A stretch of DNA of 64,000 nucleotides from Martensiomyces pterosporus (lineage: Eukaryota > Kickxellomycota > Kickxellomycetes > Kickxellales > Kickxellaceae), in assembly GCA_025201845.1 (NCBI GenBank), contig MU603948.1, positions 26,897 to 90,896 on the forward strand. The letters run 5' to 3'. Of the stretch, positions 40,182-50,300 are shown piece after piece. Within the stretch, counting starts at the first letter, position 1, and every line of letters begins with the position of its first letter. The translations under genes were made by a program, and so were the position numbers. The notes beneath the pieces were generated by a model, which saw only the letters and a list, made by a program, of their open reading frames with translations, was not told the DNA's origin and did not search any database.

Positions 40182-40597
40182 TTTCAAGGACCAAAAAGTC
40201 TGGACAAGCAAATCAAACAAGAACGACGAGTGTCTTGGCAGGAGAACGCGCCATTCTGGCAAGCCCCCGTGCGACGGTAGACATACACGCCAGGATCTAG
40301 ATACCATTTTGTGGGTTACTGAGGGTGCTATTTATCGTTTCCTCCCAGCTGGCGGTACTGTTGATGGATTTGTTTCTGGTAATTGTCAGCCGGCTCACTG
40401 GTTACCTAATCCCTGTGCGGCATCTTACAAATGCGTGCAAGACTGTGAATGCCCCTTTGTGCATATAAAGCCAAGCCCTGACCCTGGCTCTCCCTCGCCG
40501 CCTGCCATTTGACTGAAAGCAGCTTTCAGCAACCCCGGCTCCCTCCAGCTCCTTCTCTTTACCACTTTAGCTCCCCCTCTCTCTCTCTCTTGAAAGG
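40182..40597. promoter_or_regulatory. Divergent promoter between Nudix copy B and the PhK-like gene
   Basis: 416 bp. A TATAAAG (40464-40470) lies about 130 bases before the PhK-like start and is followed by CT-rich leader sequence (CTCTCTCTCTCT at about 40577). Confidence 0.6.
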
Positions 40598-43500
40598 ATG
40601 TCCTCGTTTGATACGCGCATAGAGCGCTTGGATTACTACTATCGAGCAATCACCGCGACTATTCTCAGCCGCCAGCACCCAGTGACTGGTCTTATCCCCG
40701 CATCGGTCGCCATCACCACCCATGGAAACTACCAGGACGCCTGGGTTCGCGACAACGTCAACTCCATTCTGGCTGTGTACGGCCTGGCGCTTGCCTACCG
40801 CCGCGTCGACGACAACCAGGGGCGCGCCTATGAGCTCGAGCATGCCGTAGTCAAGCTCATGCGTGGCCTGCTCTTCAGCATGTCCAAGCAGTCAGCCAAA
40901 GTCGAAAGGTTCAAGCACTCCCACAGCCCACTCGACGCCTTGCATGCCAAGTACGATACGGCGACAGGCGACACTGTTGTCAAGGATGATGCCTGGGGCC
41001 ACCTGCAGATTGATGCCACCAGCCTTTTTCTGCTCATGCTCGCCGAGATGACTGCCAACGGCATGCAGATCGTGTTTACCTACGACGAGGTCGATTTTGT
41101 TCAGAATCTGGTGTTCTATATTGAGCAGGCGTACTCGTTCGGCGAGAACGGCGCATGGGAGCGTGGGTCAAAGCAGAACACAGGCATCTTGGAACTCAAC
41201 TCGTCGTCCATCGGCATCGTTGTTGGCGCACTACGCGCGATGCATGGCCTGAACCTGTTTGGAGCACGCGGGGGGCCTCGGTCTGTCGTCCACTGCTTCG
41301 TTGATGAGACCACCCGCTGCTACCAGACGCTCCTCAGCCAGCTGCCTCGCGAGTCCAACTCGAAGGAAATCGACGGCGCCATCCTCTCTGCAATCGGATT
41401 CCCGGCATTCGCCGTCCGCGATGCCAAGGTGTGCAAGCAAGTGCATGCCGAAATCGTCCGCAAGCTACGTGGTCGCTACGGACTCAAGCGATTCCTTAAG
41501 GACGGACACCAGAGCATGCTCGAGGACAACAACCGCCTCCACTACATGGAGCGCGAGCTGGAGGTCTTCAAGGACATCGAGTCCGAGTGGCCGCTGTTCT
41601 TCACCTACATCATCCTTGGGGCGCAGTTCACTGGGCAGGATGAGGTTGCTGACGAATACATGGCTGCCATGGCGCCGCTGCTTCACGACTCCAAGACCCT
41701 CAAGCCCATGTACCAGCCCGAGAGCGGCCATACCGACCTCAAGGAGATTCTCCAGGGCAGCCACTTCCCACTCATTCCAGAGCTCTACTACGTGCCACGC
41801 GAGTCCATTGAGCAAGAGAAAGCCAGCCCTCACTCGCAGGCGAGGCTGCCGAACGAGAACCTGCCTCTCGTTTGGGCCAACTCGCTGTTCTTTCTGGGCC
41901 GCCTTATTGCCGAGGGTCTTTTGGATCCAGCCGAGCTGGACCCGCTCAACCGCCGTGCCGATGCGCTGCAAGCGACACCGACGAACAACATTGTCCAAGT
42001 GGTGCTTCTCAGCGAGGACGCAGCCCTGAAGGACCGTCTTGCTGCACACGGCCTGGAAACGCAGACACCTGACGAAATCAAGCCTGTGCGCGTCCTTGGC
42101 CAAAGCTCTCTCGTCGAGGTTTTCGCGCGACTGGGCCAGAACGAGAAGCTGGGGCTTACCGGCCGCCCCGCGCGCCCCCTAGGCACTCTGGCAACATGCA
42201 GCCTTTACCGGATGCAAGGCCAGCTGTATGCATTCACGCCAAACTTCCTCGACCAGGAGGACTTTTACCTCAACTCGGACAGTGACTATCTGGTGTCGAC
42301 CATCACCAACGAGCTGCAGTTCATCTGCCGCAATTACAGCGATGCCGGCCGCCCAACGCTTACCCTGCCACTGACGCACTCCATGTTTGCCGCCAGTGGG
42401 CCCAGCGACAGCTTCAGTGCCCGCCACCGCAGCCTGCTCAAGTTCATCATGGATTTGCGTGCTGGTGCCTGTTTGGGCGTCCGTGTGCGGGTGGGCCGCA
42501 TGTCAGAGATGATTCACACCAGCCATGTCGAGAGCCTCGACTTTCTGGCCACTAGCGGGCCGGAGAGAAGCAACCCGCTGCTGGCTGCTTGCGGCGTTAA
42601 ATCGAAGGACGGACGGCGCACACCAGCATTGCATGGCTCTTCAAGCGGTGCCCGCACGCCAACCACGCCGATTATCCGTGTTTCCAGCCGCCAGGACATG
42701 CCAAGTGCTATCAAGACCCCAATCATGCATTCGGACGAGTCGACAATGTCGTACTTTGACTTGGCCAGCGCACTTGCACAGCCAGCACGCTACAAGCTTC
42801 GCGAGCACCAGACCATTTCCGACGACCTGGAGGTGCTCGGGATTTCTGCGCCTGGGGATGGCAGCGGCGAGGGCGAGAGGGGTGGTGCCGCAGATACCTC
42901 TGCCGCCAACCCCAATCCGGCGCCTGTTCTCGTGCTCCAGGTTGGAGACAGCAGCCAGGTCGGCGCCGCGGAAGAGGCGCTCGCGTCGTCAGCCAACCTT
43001 TGCGACCAAGCAGAGCTTTTGTCGTATTTAGCATCTTGCGGCGGACTGGAGCATAGGGTCCACAGCCTCGATGCCACAGTTCGTGAGCTGCTTGAGGAGG
43101 TGTACACGCGTGCTGTCGATAGCCATCTGTGGAATCCAGTGCGCACGGCAGCGGGGCTCTTGCACAAGCGCGTCCCTGGCCTGGACACTGCGCTTGCCGA
43201 GCTTGCTGTGCGTAGAAAGGTGTTCAGCGTGGGCTATGGTGACAGCGAAGTGTTTGTCAAGAAGCCCATGAGCGCCGAGGAGCTTGGCGCGCTGGTTGAC
43301 CAAAAATACGCCGAAGATGTGCGTGAGGCGCCGATAGTGCAGGAGATCATCAAGGCTAGTCAGGAACTTGTTCGCGCACACCCGCATATATTCGACGGGA
43401 TCCTGTTTTTGCGCTCCCACGAAATCGTTGTCGCGCTGCGCGAAGAGATATCCAGGCTACTGAGCGTCGGTGAGGACGAGGCTGCCGAGAATCTCTTCAG

Positions 43501-44857
43501 CAGCACCCCGTCGCAGGTCAAAACACTGCTGTTTACTGTGCTGAGTGGCGCCCTCCTCAGCTCTACAAATTCATTCACGATGATCGAGGAGGACCTTGAG
43601 CGCAGTGCTGCGGACGAAGCAGCTGGCGACGCTGTACTTGGCTGTGGTCGCAGCGTGCATATGGATGGATATGCTTTGCCTGATCTTGCTGGGGCTTCGG
43701 AGCTCCGTGTTGATTTGCAGTCGGGCGGGTTCAAGGCTGGCAACTTCTCGCGCATCAAGATCAACGGCAGAGCGGTGCTGCCGTCTGGCCGTGGCCTTAA
43801 TGTGGTTGCAATTGACCCCGTTGGCCGCAAGATTGTTGACCTGCTCACCTTTGACACAAGTGCATCAAGGCGAGAATCTGACCAGCTGGCACGGTTTATT
43901 GATGGAGTCAGCGAGACCAGCATTGTCCTGATTGCAGTGCAGGGCGACTGTGCCGAGTGTCTGACGCCAGCCGCACGCAGTGCCATGGAGGCTCTTGGAT
44001 CGCTCAAGATCCGCGATGTCCGGTACCGCGACTCGTGGTGCATGGTCGGACACAAGCTTTCGTGCGATCTGGCGGACACTTCGGTCAAGGAAGCCTACTC
44101 TCCCCAAGACCAAGGTCCTACTGGTGTCCTGACGGTCACCTTTGCGCTGGACAAGATTGCGCAGGCGGCTGCTGCAGGAGGCAGCGTCGGTGGGGCATTG
44201 TCGATCGCTGCTACATCCGAGTCTGCTTCTCTGCTCGTTGGCCCGTCACTCGGGCGCTGGCTGAGGCGCAGAAAAAACGATGGTGCGCTGAACCGCGTGC
44301 CCAGCGGCTTCTTCGCACGTGTGTACAAGCTGCTGGAGCTCTCTACTGGCGCCGGCATATTGGTCAAGGGCAGGTCGCTATCCAAGGACCCGCTGATTTA
44401 CGACAAGACGCCCGATGAGCTCAATTTCGCCTTTGCTGTCGAGGGGTTCCTCAGCCTCTCGGTTGCTGATCCTGCTGAGCGCCAAGTCGCTGTCACGGTG
44501 CTCGAGGTGCTGTACATCATCATCGCCAATGCCAAGGTCGAGGGCACTGAGCACGCCCCGCTATACGGCAGCTGCATTGCCGTCGATATTGACATCTACA
44601 TCCAGAGCGCCATCCACGCTTTCTGGGGCGAGTGGCAGGGACGGCACCGCAGCTGCAGCACCAGCAGCGTGACTGCAGAGAGCCTTGGTCCGCAAAAGAG
44701 GGATGCACTGTCCCGCCGTCTGTTCTACGACCTGCCACCTATCGGCAGAAACGGCATGGTCCGCCACCTGGCAGCTGCCATTCTTGCTCACAATGGTGTG
44801 GCGGAGAATGCCCAGTGGGTTGCTGAGTGCGAGCGGCTGTTCTCCATCGACTACTAG
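40598..44857 (+). CDS. Phosphorylase kinase regulatory subunit homologue (PhK alpha/beta; GH15-like)
   Basis: A 1419-residue intronless protein. The N-terminal half has the glucoamylase (GH15)-like fold region of phosphorylase b kinase alpha/beta subunits. Blocks seen are TTHGNYQDAWVRDNVNSIL, KDDAWGHLQIDATSLFLLML, LNSSSIGIVVGALRAM, DIESEWPLFFTYIILG and QGSHFPLIPELYYVP, with LPLVWANSLFFLGRL. After about residue 660 a Ser/Thr/Pro-rich insertion precedes a C-terminal regulatory region. In animals these subunits restrain the catalytic subunit that activates glycogen phosphorylase. The C-terminus (LFSIDY) lacks the farnesylation CaaX box of animal alpha/beta. Length exceeds the human subunits (about 1100-1235). 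Regulatory-subunit function in a fungus is inferred only from homology. Confidence 0.9.
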   Translation: MSSFDTRIERLDYYYRAITATILSRQHPVTGLIPASVAITTHGNYQDAWVRDNVNSILAVYGLALAYRRVDDNQGRAYELEHAVVKLMRGLLFSMSKQSAKVERFKHSHSPLDALHAKYDTATGDTVVKDDAWGHLQIDATSLFLLMLAEMTANGMQIVFTYDEVDFVQNLVFYIEQAYSFGENGAWERGSKQNTGILELNSSSIGIVVGALRAMHGLNLFGARGGPRSVVHCFVDETTRCYQTLLSQLPRESNSKEIDGAILSAIGFPAFAVRDAKVCKQVHAEIVRKLRGRYGLKRFLKDGHQSMLEDNNRLHYMERELEVFKDIESEWPLFFTYIILGAQFTGQDEVADEYMAAMAPLLHDSKTLKPMYQPESGHTDLKEILQGSHFPLIPELYYVPRESIEQEKASPHSQARLPNENLPLVWANSLFFLGRLIAEGLLDPAELDPLNRRADALQATPTNNIVQVVLLSEDAALKDRLAAHGLETQTPDEIKPVRVLGQSSLVEVFARLGQNEKLGLTGRPARPLGTLATCSLYRMQGQLYAFTPNFLDQEDFYLNSDSDYLVSTITNELQFICRNYSDAGRPTLTLPLTHSMFAASGPSDSFSARHRSLLKFIMDLRAGACLGVRVRVGRMSEMIHTSHVESLDFLATSGPERSNPLLAACGVKSKDGRRTPALHGSSSGARTPTTPIIRVSSRQDMPSAIKTPIMHSDESTMSYFDLASALAQPARYKLREHQTISDDLEVLGISAPGDGSGEGERGGAADTSAANPNPAPVLVLQVGDSSQVGAAEEALASSANLCDQAELLSYLASCGGLEHRVHSLDATVRELLEEVYTRAVDSHLWNPVRTAAGLLHKRVPGLDTALAELAVRRKVFSVGYGDSEVFVKKPMSAEELGALVDQKYAEDVREAPIVQEIIKASQELVRAHPHIFDGILFLRSHEIVVALREEISRLLSVGEDEAAENLFSSTPSQVKTLLFTVLSGALLSSTNSFTMIEEDLERSAADEAAGDAVLGCGRSVHMDGYALPDLAGASELRVDLQSGGFKAGNFSRIKINGRAVLPSGRGLNVVAIDPVGRKIVDLLTFDTSASRRESDQLARFIDGVSETSIVLIAVQGDCAECLTPAARSAMEALGSLKIRDVRYRDSWCMVGHKLSCDLADTSVKEAYSPQDQGPTGVLTVTFALDKIAQAAAAGGSVGGALSIAATSESASLLVGPSLGRWLRRRKNDGALNRVPSGFFARVYKLLELSTGAGILVKGRSLSKDPLIYDKTPDELNFAFAVEGFLSLSVADPAERQVAVTVLEVLYIIIANAKVEGTEHAPLYGSCIAVDIDIYIQSAIHAFWGEWQGRHRSCSTSSVTAESLGPQKRDALSRRLFYDLPPIGRNGMVRHLAAAILAHNGVAENAQWVAECERLFSIDY

Positions 44858-45219
44858 CACAGCGCTCATTTACCGGTCCTGTGCCCGAGGTATCAATGAC
44901 CGCTTCAATCTACGCGTGGACACTAGAGCTCATATTTGTGAAACTGACAAAGCCTAAACTCGGATGGCCATAAACAGCTATAGCCCCTATAATTAGCACG
45001 GATCGGCGCTGCTTTGCAGGCGCTGCCTTTCCACAACCTCGCTCTTGTTTTCCTTTGCAGAAATGGAGGTTGTATATAAGGAGCCCAGCCCTGCCAGCAA
45101 GGCGCTTTTCCCGTCTCGCTACATTCCATCCTACATACCACTTCTCTTCTCCACTCCCACAACACCATTGGCATCCACATCCTCACGCGTTTTCTCATCT
45201 CTCATTCAACGACCAAGCC
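44858..45219. promoter_or_regulatory. Promoter of the secreted-peptide gene
   Basis: 362 bp with a TATATAAGG box at 45073-45081 and a CT-rich leader. No other gene is seen. Confidence 0.6.
45073..45081 (+). promoter_or_regulatory. TATA box of secreted-peptide gene
   Basis: TATATAAGG about 140 bases upstream of the ATG at 45220, followed by a CA/CT-rich leader typical of strong promoters. Confidence 0.7.
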
Positions 45220-45336
45220 ATGAAGTTCTTCGCCGCTGTCCTCCTTGTCGCTGCTGCCGTCGCTGCCATGTCCATGGCCTCGGCCGAGCCCGTTCAGATT
45301 AACCCCGACCGCATTAATGGGCTCGGTGGTAACTAA
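45220..45336 (+). CDS. Small secreted peptide precursor (38 residues)
   Basis: A 38-codon frame encoding a textbook signal peptide (MKFFAAVLLVAAAVAAMSMASA) with a likely cleavage after ASA, leaving a 16-residue peptide (EPVQINPDRINGLGGN) that has no Cys. A strong TATA box and CT-rich leader lie upstream. It is the only ATG frame that fits this promoter. A GGTAACT at its end could act as a weak splice donor, so it could be the first exon of a longer secreted protein, but no obvious second exon lies before the Sec9 gene at 45796. Function unknown; secreted signalling or cell-wall roles are possible. Confidence 0.6.
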   Translation: MKFFAAVLLVAAAVAAMSMASAEPVQINPDRINGLGGN

Positions 45337-45795
45337 ACAAGAAACAGAGTGCGCACTGAGCTCCAGGCCACACGGGGAGCTCCAGCCTCTTCGCCCCCTC
45401 CCTAGACAAGCTTGTAGTTTTCTTTTTCGGTTTACAGTAAAAGCGACAACTTCAAACCTCCGCCTCCAAAGCGCTGCTGCTCTTTGCACGTGCGCAAGCG
45501 TGCTCCTGCTTGGCTGGGACTTTGGCGCTTCCTTGAGACATCCTGTAAGAGCATCCGCTCGCTTGGCAGCAAACAGGCTGCTGTGTTGTGATTTCTCAGC
45601 TATTTATATCGCCTTCGCCAATGGTAATTCCACAAGCCCTCGGGAGCACCAACCTCAAGTCCGAAGCAAGCCTCTCGCTGCCCTCGGCTCTTTCTTCTCT
45701 CCCTTTCCCACGCAACATACACTTTTATTTTCTTTCGCTCTTATACACATTTCCCAGTAGCAGCAGCAGGGGAGGAACACCGGACCAAAGAAGCA
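45337..45795. other. Intergenic between secreted peptide and Sec9
   Basis: 459 bp containing the 3' flank of the peptide gene and the Sec9 promoter. Plus-strand frames here lack recognisable content. Confidence 0.5.
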
Positions 45796-46704
45796 ATGAG
45801 TAGCTATCGCAAAACACCTGGAGGCAGTTCCTACGACAATGGCGGCTATAGCGCCGGCTCATCTGGCAATTACCAGGCTGGAAGAGGCAGCAGCACCAGC
45901 AGCGGCATCCGTGGCTATGCAGCAGCCGCAAGAGAGAGCCGCAACCAATACGCAGACCAGCAGCAACAGGAGCAGTTTGACGACGAAGACGAGGAGGTCG
46001 ACTTCATCAAGTCGCGCATCACCAAGGCCAAGCAGGAGACACTAGACTCCACACGTAACGCGCTGCGTACGCTGGAGCAGACCGAGCAGGTGGGCGTCAA
46101 CACGCTGACCAAGCTTGGCGAACAGACGGAGCAAATCAACCGCATCGACAGAACACTGGAGATGACCAGCCTCGAGGCGGCAAACTCTGTCGAGCAGACC
46201 TCGAAGCTGCGCACACTCAACAAGTCCATCTTTCATATGCATGTCAAGAACCCATTCAGCGGCAGGAAGCGCCGCGAGGCCGAGATTGCCAAATTGGAGG
46301 CTGAGCAGGAGCGCGTGCGTCTGGCTGAGGAGCGCAAGACAAAGAACGACTTTGAGTCGCGCCAGCGCATCCAGCAATTCACTGACCGCAACGGACCCAG
46401 GGGTGGGTACGGCGGCCCTGCTGGCCAGATGACCGCAAACGGCCAGATCCTGCCTGGAAAGGGCATGTCCAGCTCGGAGCGCTCTAGGTACACGTTTGAG
46501 GACGAGGACCCCGAGGTCGAAGACGAGATCAACGACAACCTCAACCAGATGAGCTCGGCTCTTGGCAGGCTCAAGGACCTCTCTCTCGCAACAAGAAACG
46601 AGCTTCATGCCCAGGACGATCCCCTCAAGCGCATCACCGACACCGCGGACAAGACCAGCGACAACATCGGTGTTGCCAGATACAACCTTGGCCGCATCAA
46701 GTAA
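45796..46704 (+). CDS. SEC9: SNAP-25-type t-SNARE Sec9
   Basis: A 302-residue Qbc-SNARE. The first SNARE helix is at about 72-140 (LEQTEQVGVNTLTKLGEQTEQI, with the ionic-layer Gln near residue 113). The second is at about 238-300 (LNQMSSALGRLKDLSLATRNEL... TSDNIGVARYNLGRIK). A KNPFSGRK (NPF motif, EH-domain ligand) lies between them at about 150. The N-terminal 60 residues are Gly/Ser/Gln-rich. There is no transmembrane helix or Cys cluster, as in yeast Sec9, which binds the syntaxin Sso and synaptobrevin Snc at the plasma membrane for exocytosis. Intronless. Confidence 0.93.
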   Translation: MSSYRKTPGGSSYDNGGYSAGSSGNYQAGRGSSTSSGIRGYAAAARESRNQYADQQQQEQFDDEDEEVDFIKSRITKAKQETLDSTRNALRTLEQTEQVGVNTLTKLGEQTEQINRIDRTLEMTSLEAANSVEQTSKLRTLNKSIFHMHVKNPFSGRKRREAEIAKLEAEQERVRLAEERKTKNDFESRQRIQQFTDRNGPRGGYGGPAGQMTANGQILPGKGMSSSERSRYTFEDEDPEVEDEINDNLNQMSSALGRLKDLSLATRNELHAQDDPLKRITDTADKTSDNIGVARYNLGRIK

Positions 46705-47340
46705 AGAGCCAACGCCCTCTCTTTCATTTCCTTGCCTTCATCTCTTTTCGCGACCTATCACTGTAGTAGCTATCATCTCTGCCTCTCCTTGCCACAAAAA
46801 GAAAAAAAAATCGGTGCATCTCACCGCTGTCAGCCGAGCAAGCCATCTTGCACAAAAACAAAATGCAAGGCGGTAACCTCAGATTATTTGGACAGTTATC
46901 GACATTTCCAAGGCCCGCTGTGCAAAGAAAAGCGTATCTATGCAGGCGTGTCCAAGGATGCGACAGTGTGGGTACGTTAATCATCATTGGTGCGGTCTAA
47001 CCTAGAGTGACACAACTGCTTGTTTTCCAAGGCTGGCGCACCCAGTGCCCCCATGCAGTCCCCCACCATGGTGCTAACCAAGGCGCTGCCCGCTTAACCT
47101 TGCAGATCCAGCGGGCTGGGGTTTTCGTAAAGCCAATGCGGCCTTTCGGCTCCAGGCTCTAATCCAGAGCCAACTGAGATTTCAGTGCAGCACAAAGAGC
47201 ATTTCGCACGACACCACGCGGCACTGGTGCCAGCGGTACACATCACACGCATCTTGGCTCACAGAGGTATATGACGACATGAAGAAATGTGCTGGAAACA
47301 AAAATAAAATAATCACACTTTCGCTCAGCCGCAATAAAGC
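46705..47340. other. Convergent 3' flanks of Sec9 and KDM5 genes
   Basis: 636 bp with A-rich runs (about 46796-46812). No recognisable gene, and no tRNA-like box pair. Confidence 0.5.
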
Positions 47341-50300
47341 CTACTCGTTGACAAACTCAATCTCGCCGTACGGATACATCGTGCCTGATTTGACACAGCA
47401 GTTGGGGCATATATACCTGCTGGGCTCCTCGGGTATGTCCGCCGCATCCACGACGGCGTTAAGGGACCGCTGCAGCTGGTTGAACAGGACGATACGCGCA
47501 TCATGAGCGGGCACCATCACACACCCGATGTGGTAGTAGTCTTGACACATGTCGCAGTGGATCACAGGTTCATCCAGCCGATCCTCAGCGTGCAAGTCAG
47601 ACCCGCTTAAGTCGCACACGCAGTTCTCCTCGTGCTCCTTAAACGTCTGCCCGGCGGACAGCAGGCCCTGCCCATGCTCATTCTGCTCCAAGGGCGGGTT
47701 CTCGATCAAGTACGCGAGCTCCTCGAATTGCTCCTGGTACGACTCAGGCAGCGTCAGCTGCGAGCCATTGGTAGTAGCACCATTGTTGGGCAGGTGGTCA
47801 ACGGGGGTCATGGCACTTGAGCTCAGCTTCGCCTTGGGCGACGACGATGCCGCTAGGCTGCTGCTGCTGCCAGCAGGTGGTTGCTGAGAGGTGGTGCTCG
47901 CTCCGTTACTGCCTGCCACCCCCGCCGCTACAGACGTCTTGCCAGGGTTGGTGAGTTCCTGCAGCTGCGTCCACAAAGCGCTAGGGATACTCTGTCCAAT
48001 ATCCACTCCGAGTCCCAGCAACGCACGCAGGTACGAGCGCAAGAGCTGCACACGCGGGTTCTCCTCAGAACCAGCGCGAGCATCGGTGGCAGAGTCGTCG
48101 CGAGCAGCAGCTGCAGCTGGGTCGGCCAGGTCGCGCTCGATCTCTCTAGTCAGCGCGCTTGCCTCCAGAATAATTGTCACGAGCGGATCCAGCTCATCCA
48201 TGACCAGCCCCAGCGACCTCCCGCTCTCGACCATGCGGCTGATTCGGTGAATAGAGGGGAACCTTTCGATCTGCTGCAGCTGCGTCGCCTTCGATCCGGG
48301 CCGGCACAATGGGCACAGGAACTGGCTCATCTTGACTTCCTCGTCCTTCAGCTTGAGACAACGCGCGTGGTACCACTCATGGCACTCGTCGCACTCCACC
48401 ATCAACCCGCTTTCGGGCTGCAGGCAGATGCAGTACACCTTGGGCTCTGCCTTTCCGCTCAGCCTCGCTGTAGCACGCCTAAGGCTGCTCTGAACGGCAC
48501 TGAGTGTGTCGGCGAGAGACTTGCCCGACGACCTTGCAAACAGGTGCTTGACCTTTGACAGCCACTCGTTGGCGCTGTCAGCCTCGGCCATGAGCTTGTC
48601 CATACTTGAGGGCCTGAAGCGGCCAAACCTCTTGCACATCTGCAGCAAATCGACTGCCTCTGCATAGCTAGGCCGCTTGACCAAATCCTTGCTCTCCGTG
48701 CGCTCCACCAGACGGTCCGTCCTGGCCTGCAGATCCAGCGCTGCCTGCTGCAGATCCTTGAGCCGCTGGTAGTTGGTGGGCAAAAACTCCATGTTGCGAC
48801 CCTTCTCCAGCATCTTGCCCATCTCCCTCAAGTCCAGTGCCGCATCCGACTTCACAATCGCCAACGCGGTCTTGGCCCACCTTTCCGTGTCCTGCTCCAC
48901 ATTGCGCAGCCTCACATATGGCGCCAGATCTTCGTCAAGCTGGAGCTCCTGGGCCTCCTCGAGCAGCTCAAGCATGGATTTCTCGGTCAGCTTGCGCTGC
49001 AAGAAGCAGTCGCGGCACTCGGCACTCCACGCCACGATGCGCTCGACACGGTCCATTTCTGCGGCGGCGGGGAAGTGGAGCCCGATCTCGCTCACCGTGC
49101 GCTTGGCATTTTTTATGCGCTGCATGATGGACCCGACTTTTTGCTCGTGCTGGCCGCTATCAATCTCCATGCTCCATGCGTCTGGGTTGCTGGGCAGGTG
49201 GGCCAGTTGCGCAAGGATGAAAGGCTCGTCGGCGACGACGCCCTTGATCTCCCTCTCAACTTGAAGCACGCTCTGCTCCCATTTAATCAAGACATCAAGC
49301 TCGGGCGAGTTGAAGTAGAGCCGCTCGCCGACTCTCAGCAGCGCCGACAGGTCATCTGCAGAGAACATATAGCTGCTGTCATCAAGCGGCGCCGAGGAGT
49401 AATCCGCCTTGCTCTTGCCCTGCTGCTCGCTTGCAAGCAAGCGCCTTACGTCAGCGATCATCTGCGGCCTAGTGAGATGGGCAGCCAAGGAATTGCTGAA
49501 CAGCGGCGAAGACACCGCACTCTTGGGCGTGGGCACAGCGGCTGCTGATGGCGAATGCAAGCCAGTGGACTCCGCCACATACGAGGCCGACCGGTGGCTT
49601 GAGGGTACGCGGGGAGACTCGGTGTTCTGGCGCGGAGTTCTCAATGTCGCCGACTGCCTTTCCGCCGACCCACGCGAGTCCCTCGAGGCAGAGCGCACGC
49701 TGTTTCTGGGGCGCCTGCCCCGTCTGGCCATCCCAGCAGCAGTGCTGCTAGCGCCACCTCTGCGCGAGCCAGCACCAAATCTGCGGCGCTTAGCTCTCCG
49801 AGCCCTGCTGGAGCCTCCTCCTACATGGTAATCGTCATCCTCCTCATCGTTATCGTTGTCTTCCGAGCTCGACTCCCTATCCTCCTCGCTATCAGTCTTG
49901 TACCGCTTCTCCTCCTTCACCTGAGTCTCACGCTCCGTGGGCGTGGCTTCAGCAGCACCTATCACCCGGCCACCCTCGCTGGTGACACCAAGCCCAACAA
50001 CACTGCTAGTAGAAGCAGCAGCAGCCATGGATGGCTTCTGCTCACTGGCGGTGCCCATGCGCTGGTGCCACTTGCCGCTATGCCACTCGTAGTTCTCCGC
50101 CCTTCTTGCCGTGATCTTGGCGACCTGGTGCACATGGCCCATGCATACTAGGAGCGCCTGCGCCGCCCTGCACCACTCGTTCGCCTTGTGGACAAAGCGG
50201 CTGAGCTGGCGGACGTCCCCTAAAATAAGCAAGTCATTGTGACCGCCGCCATAGGCAAAAGAATCCGCGGAGTCATCCATGTGTGATGAAATTAGTTGCT

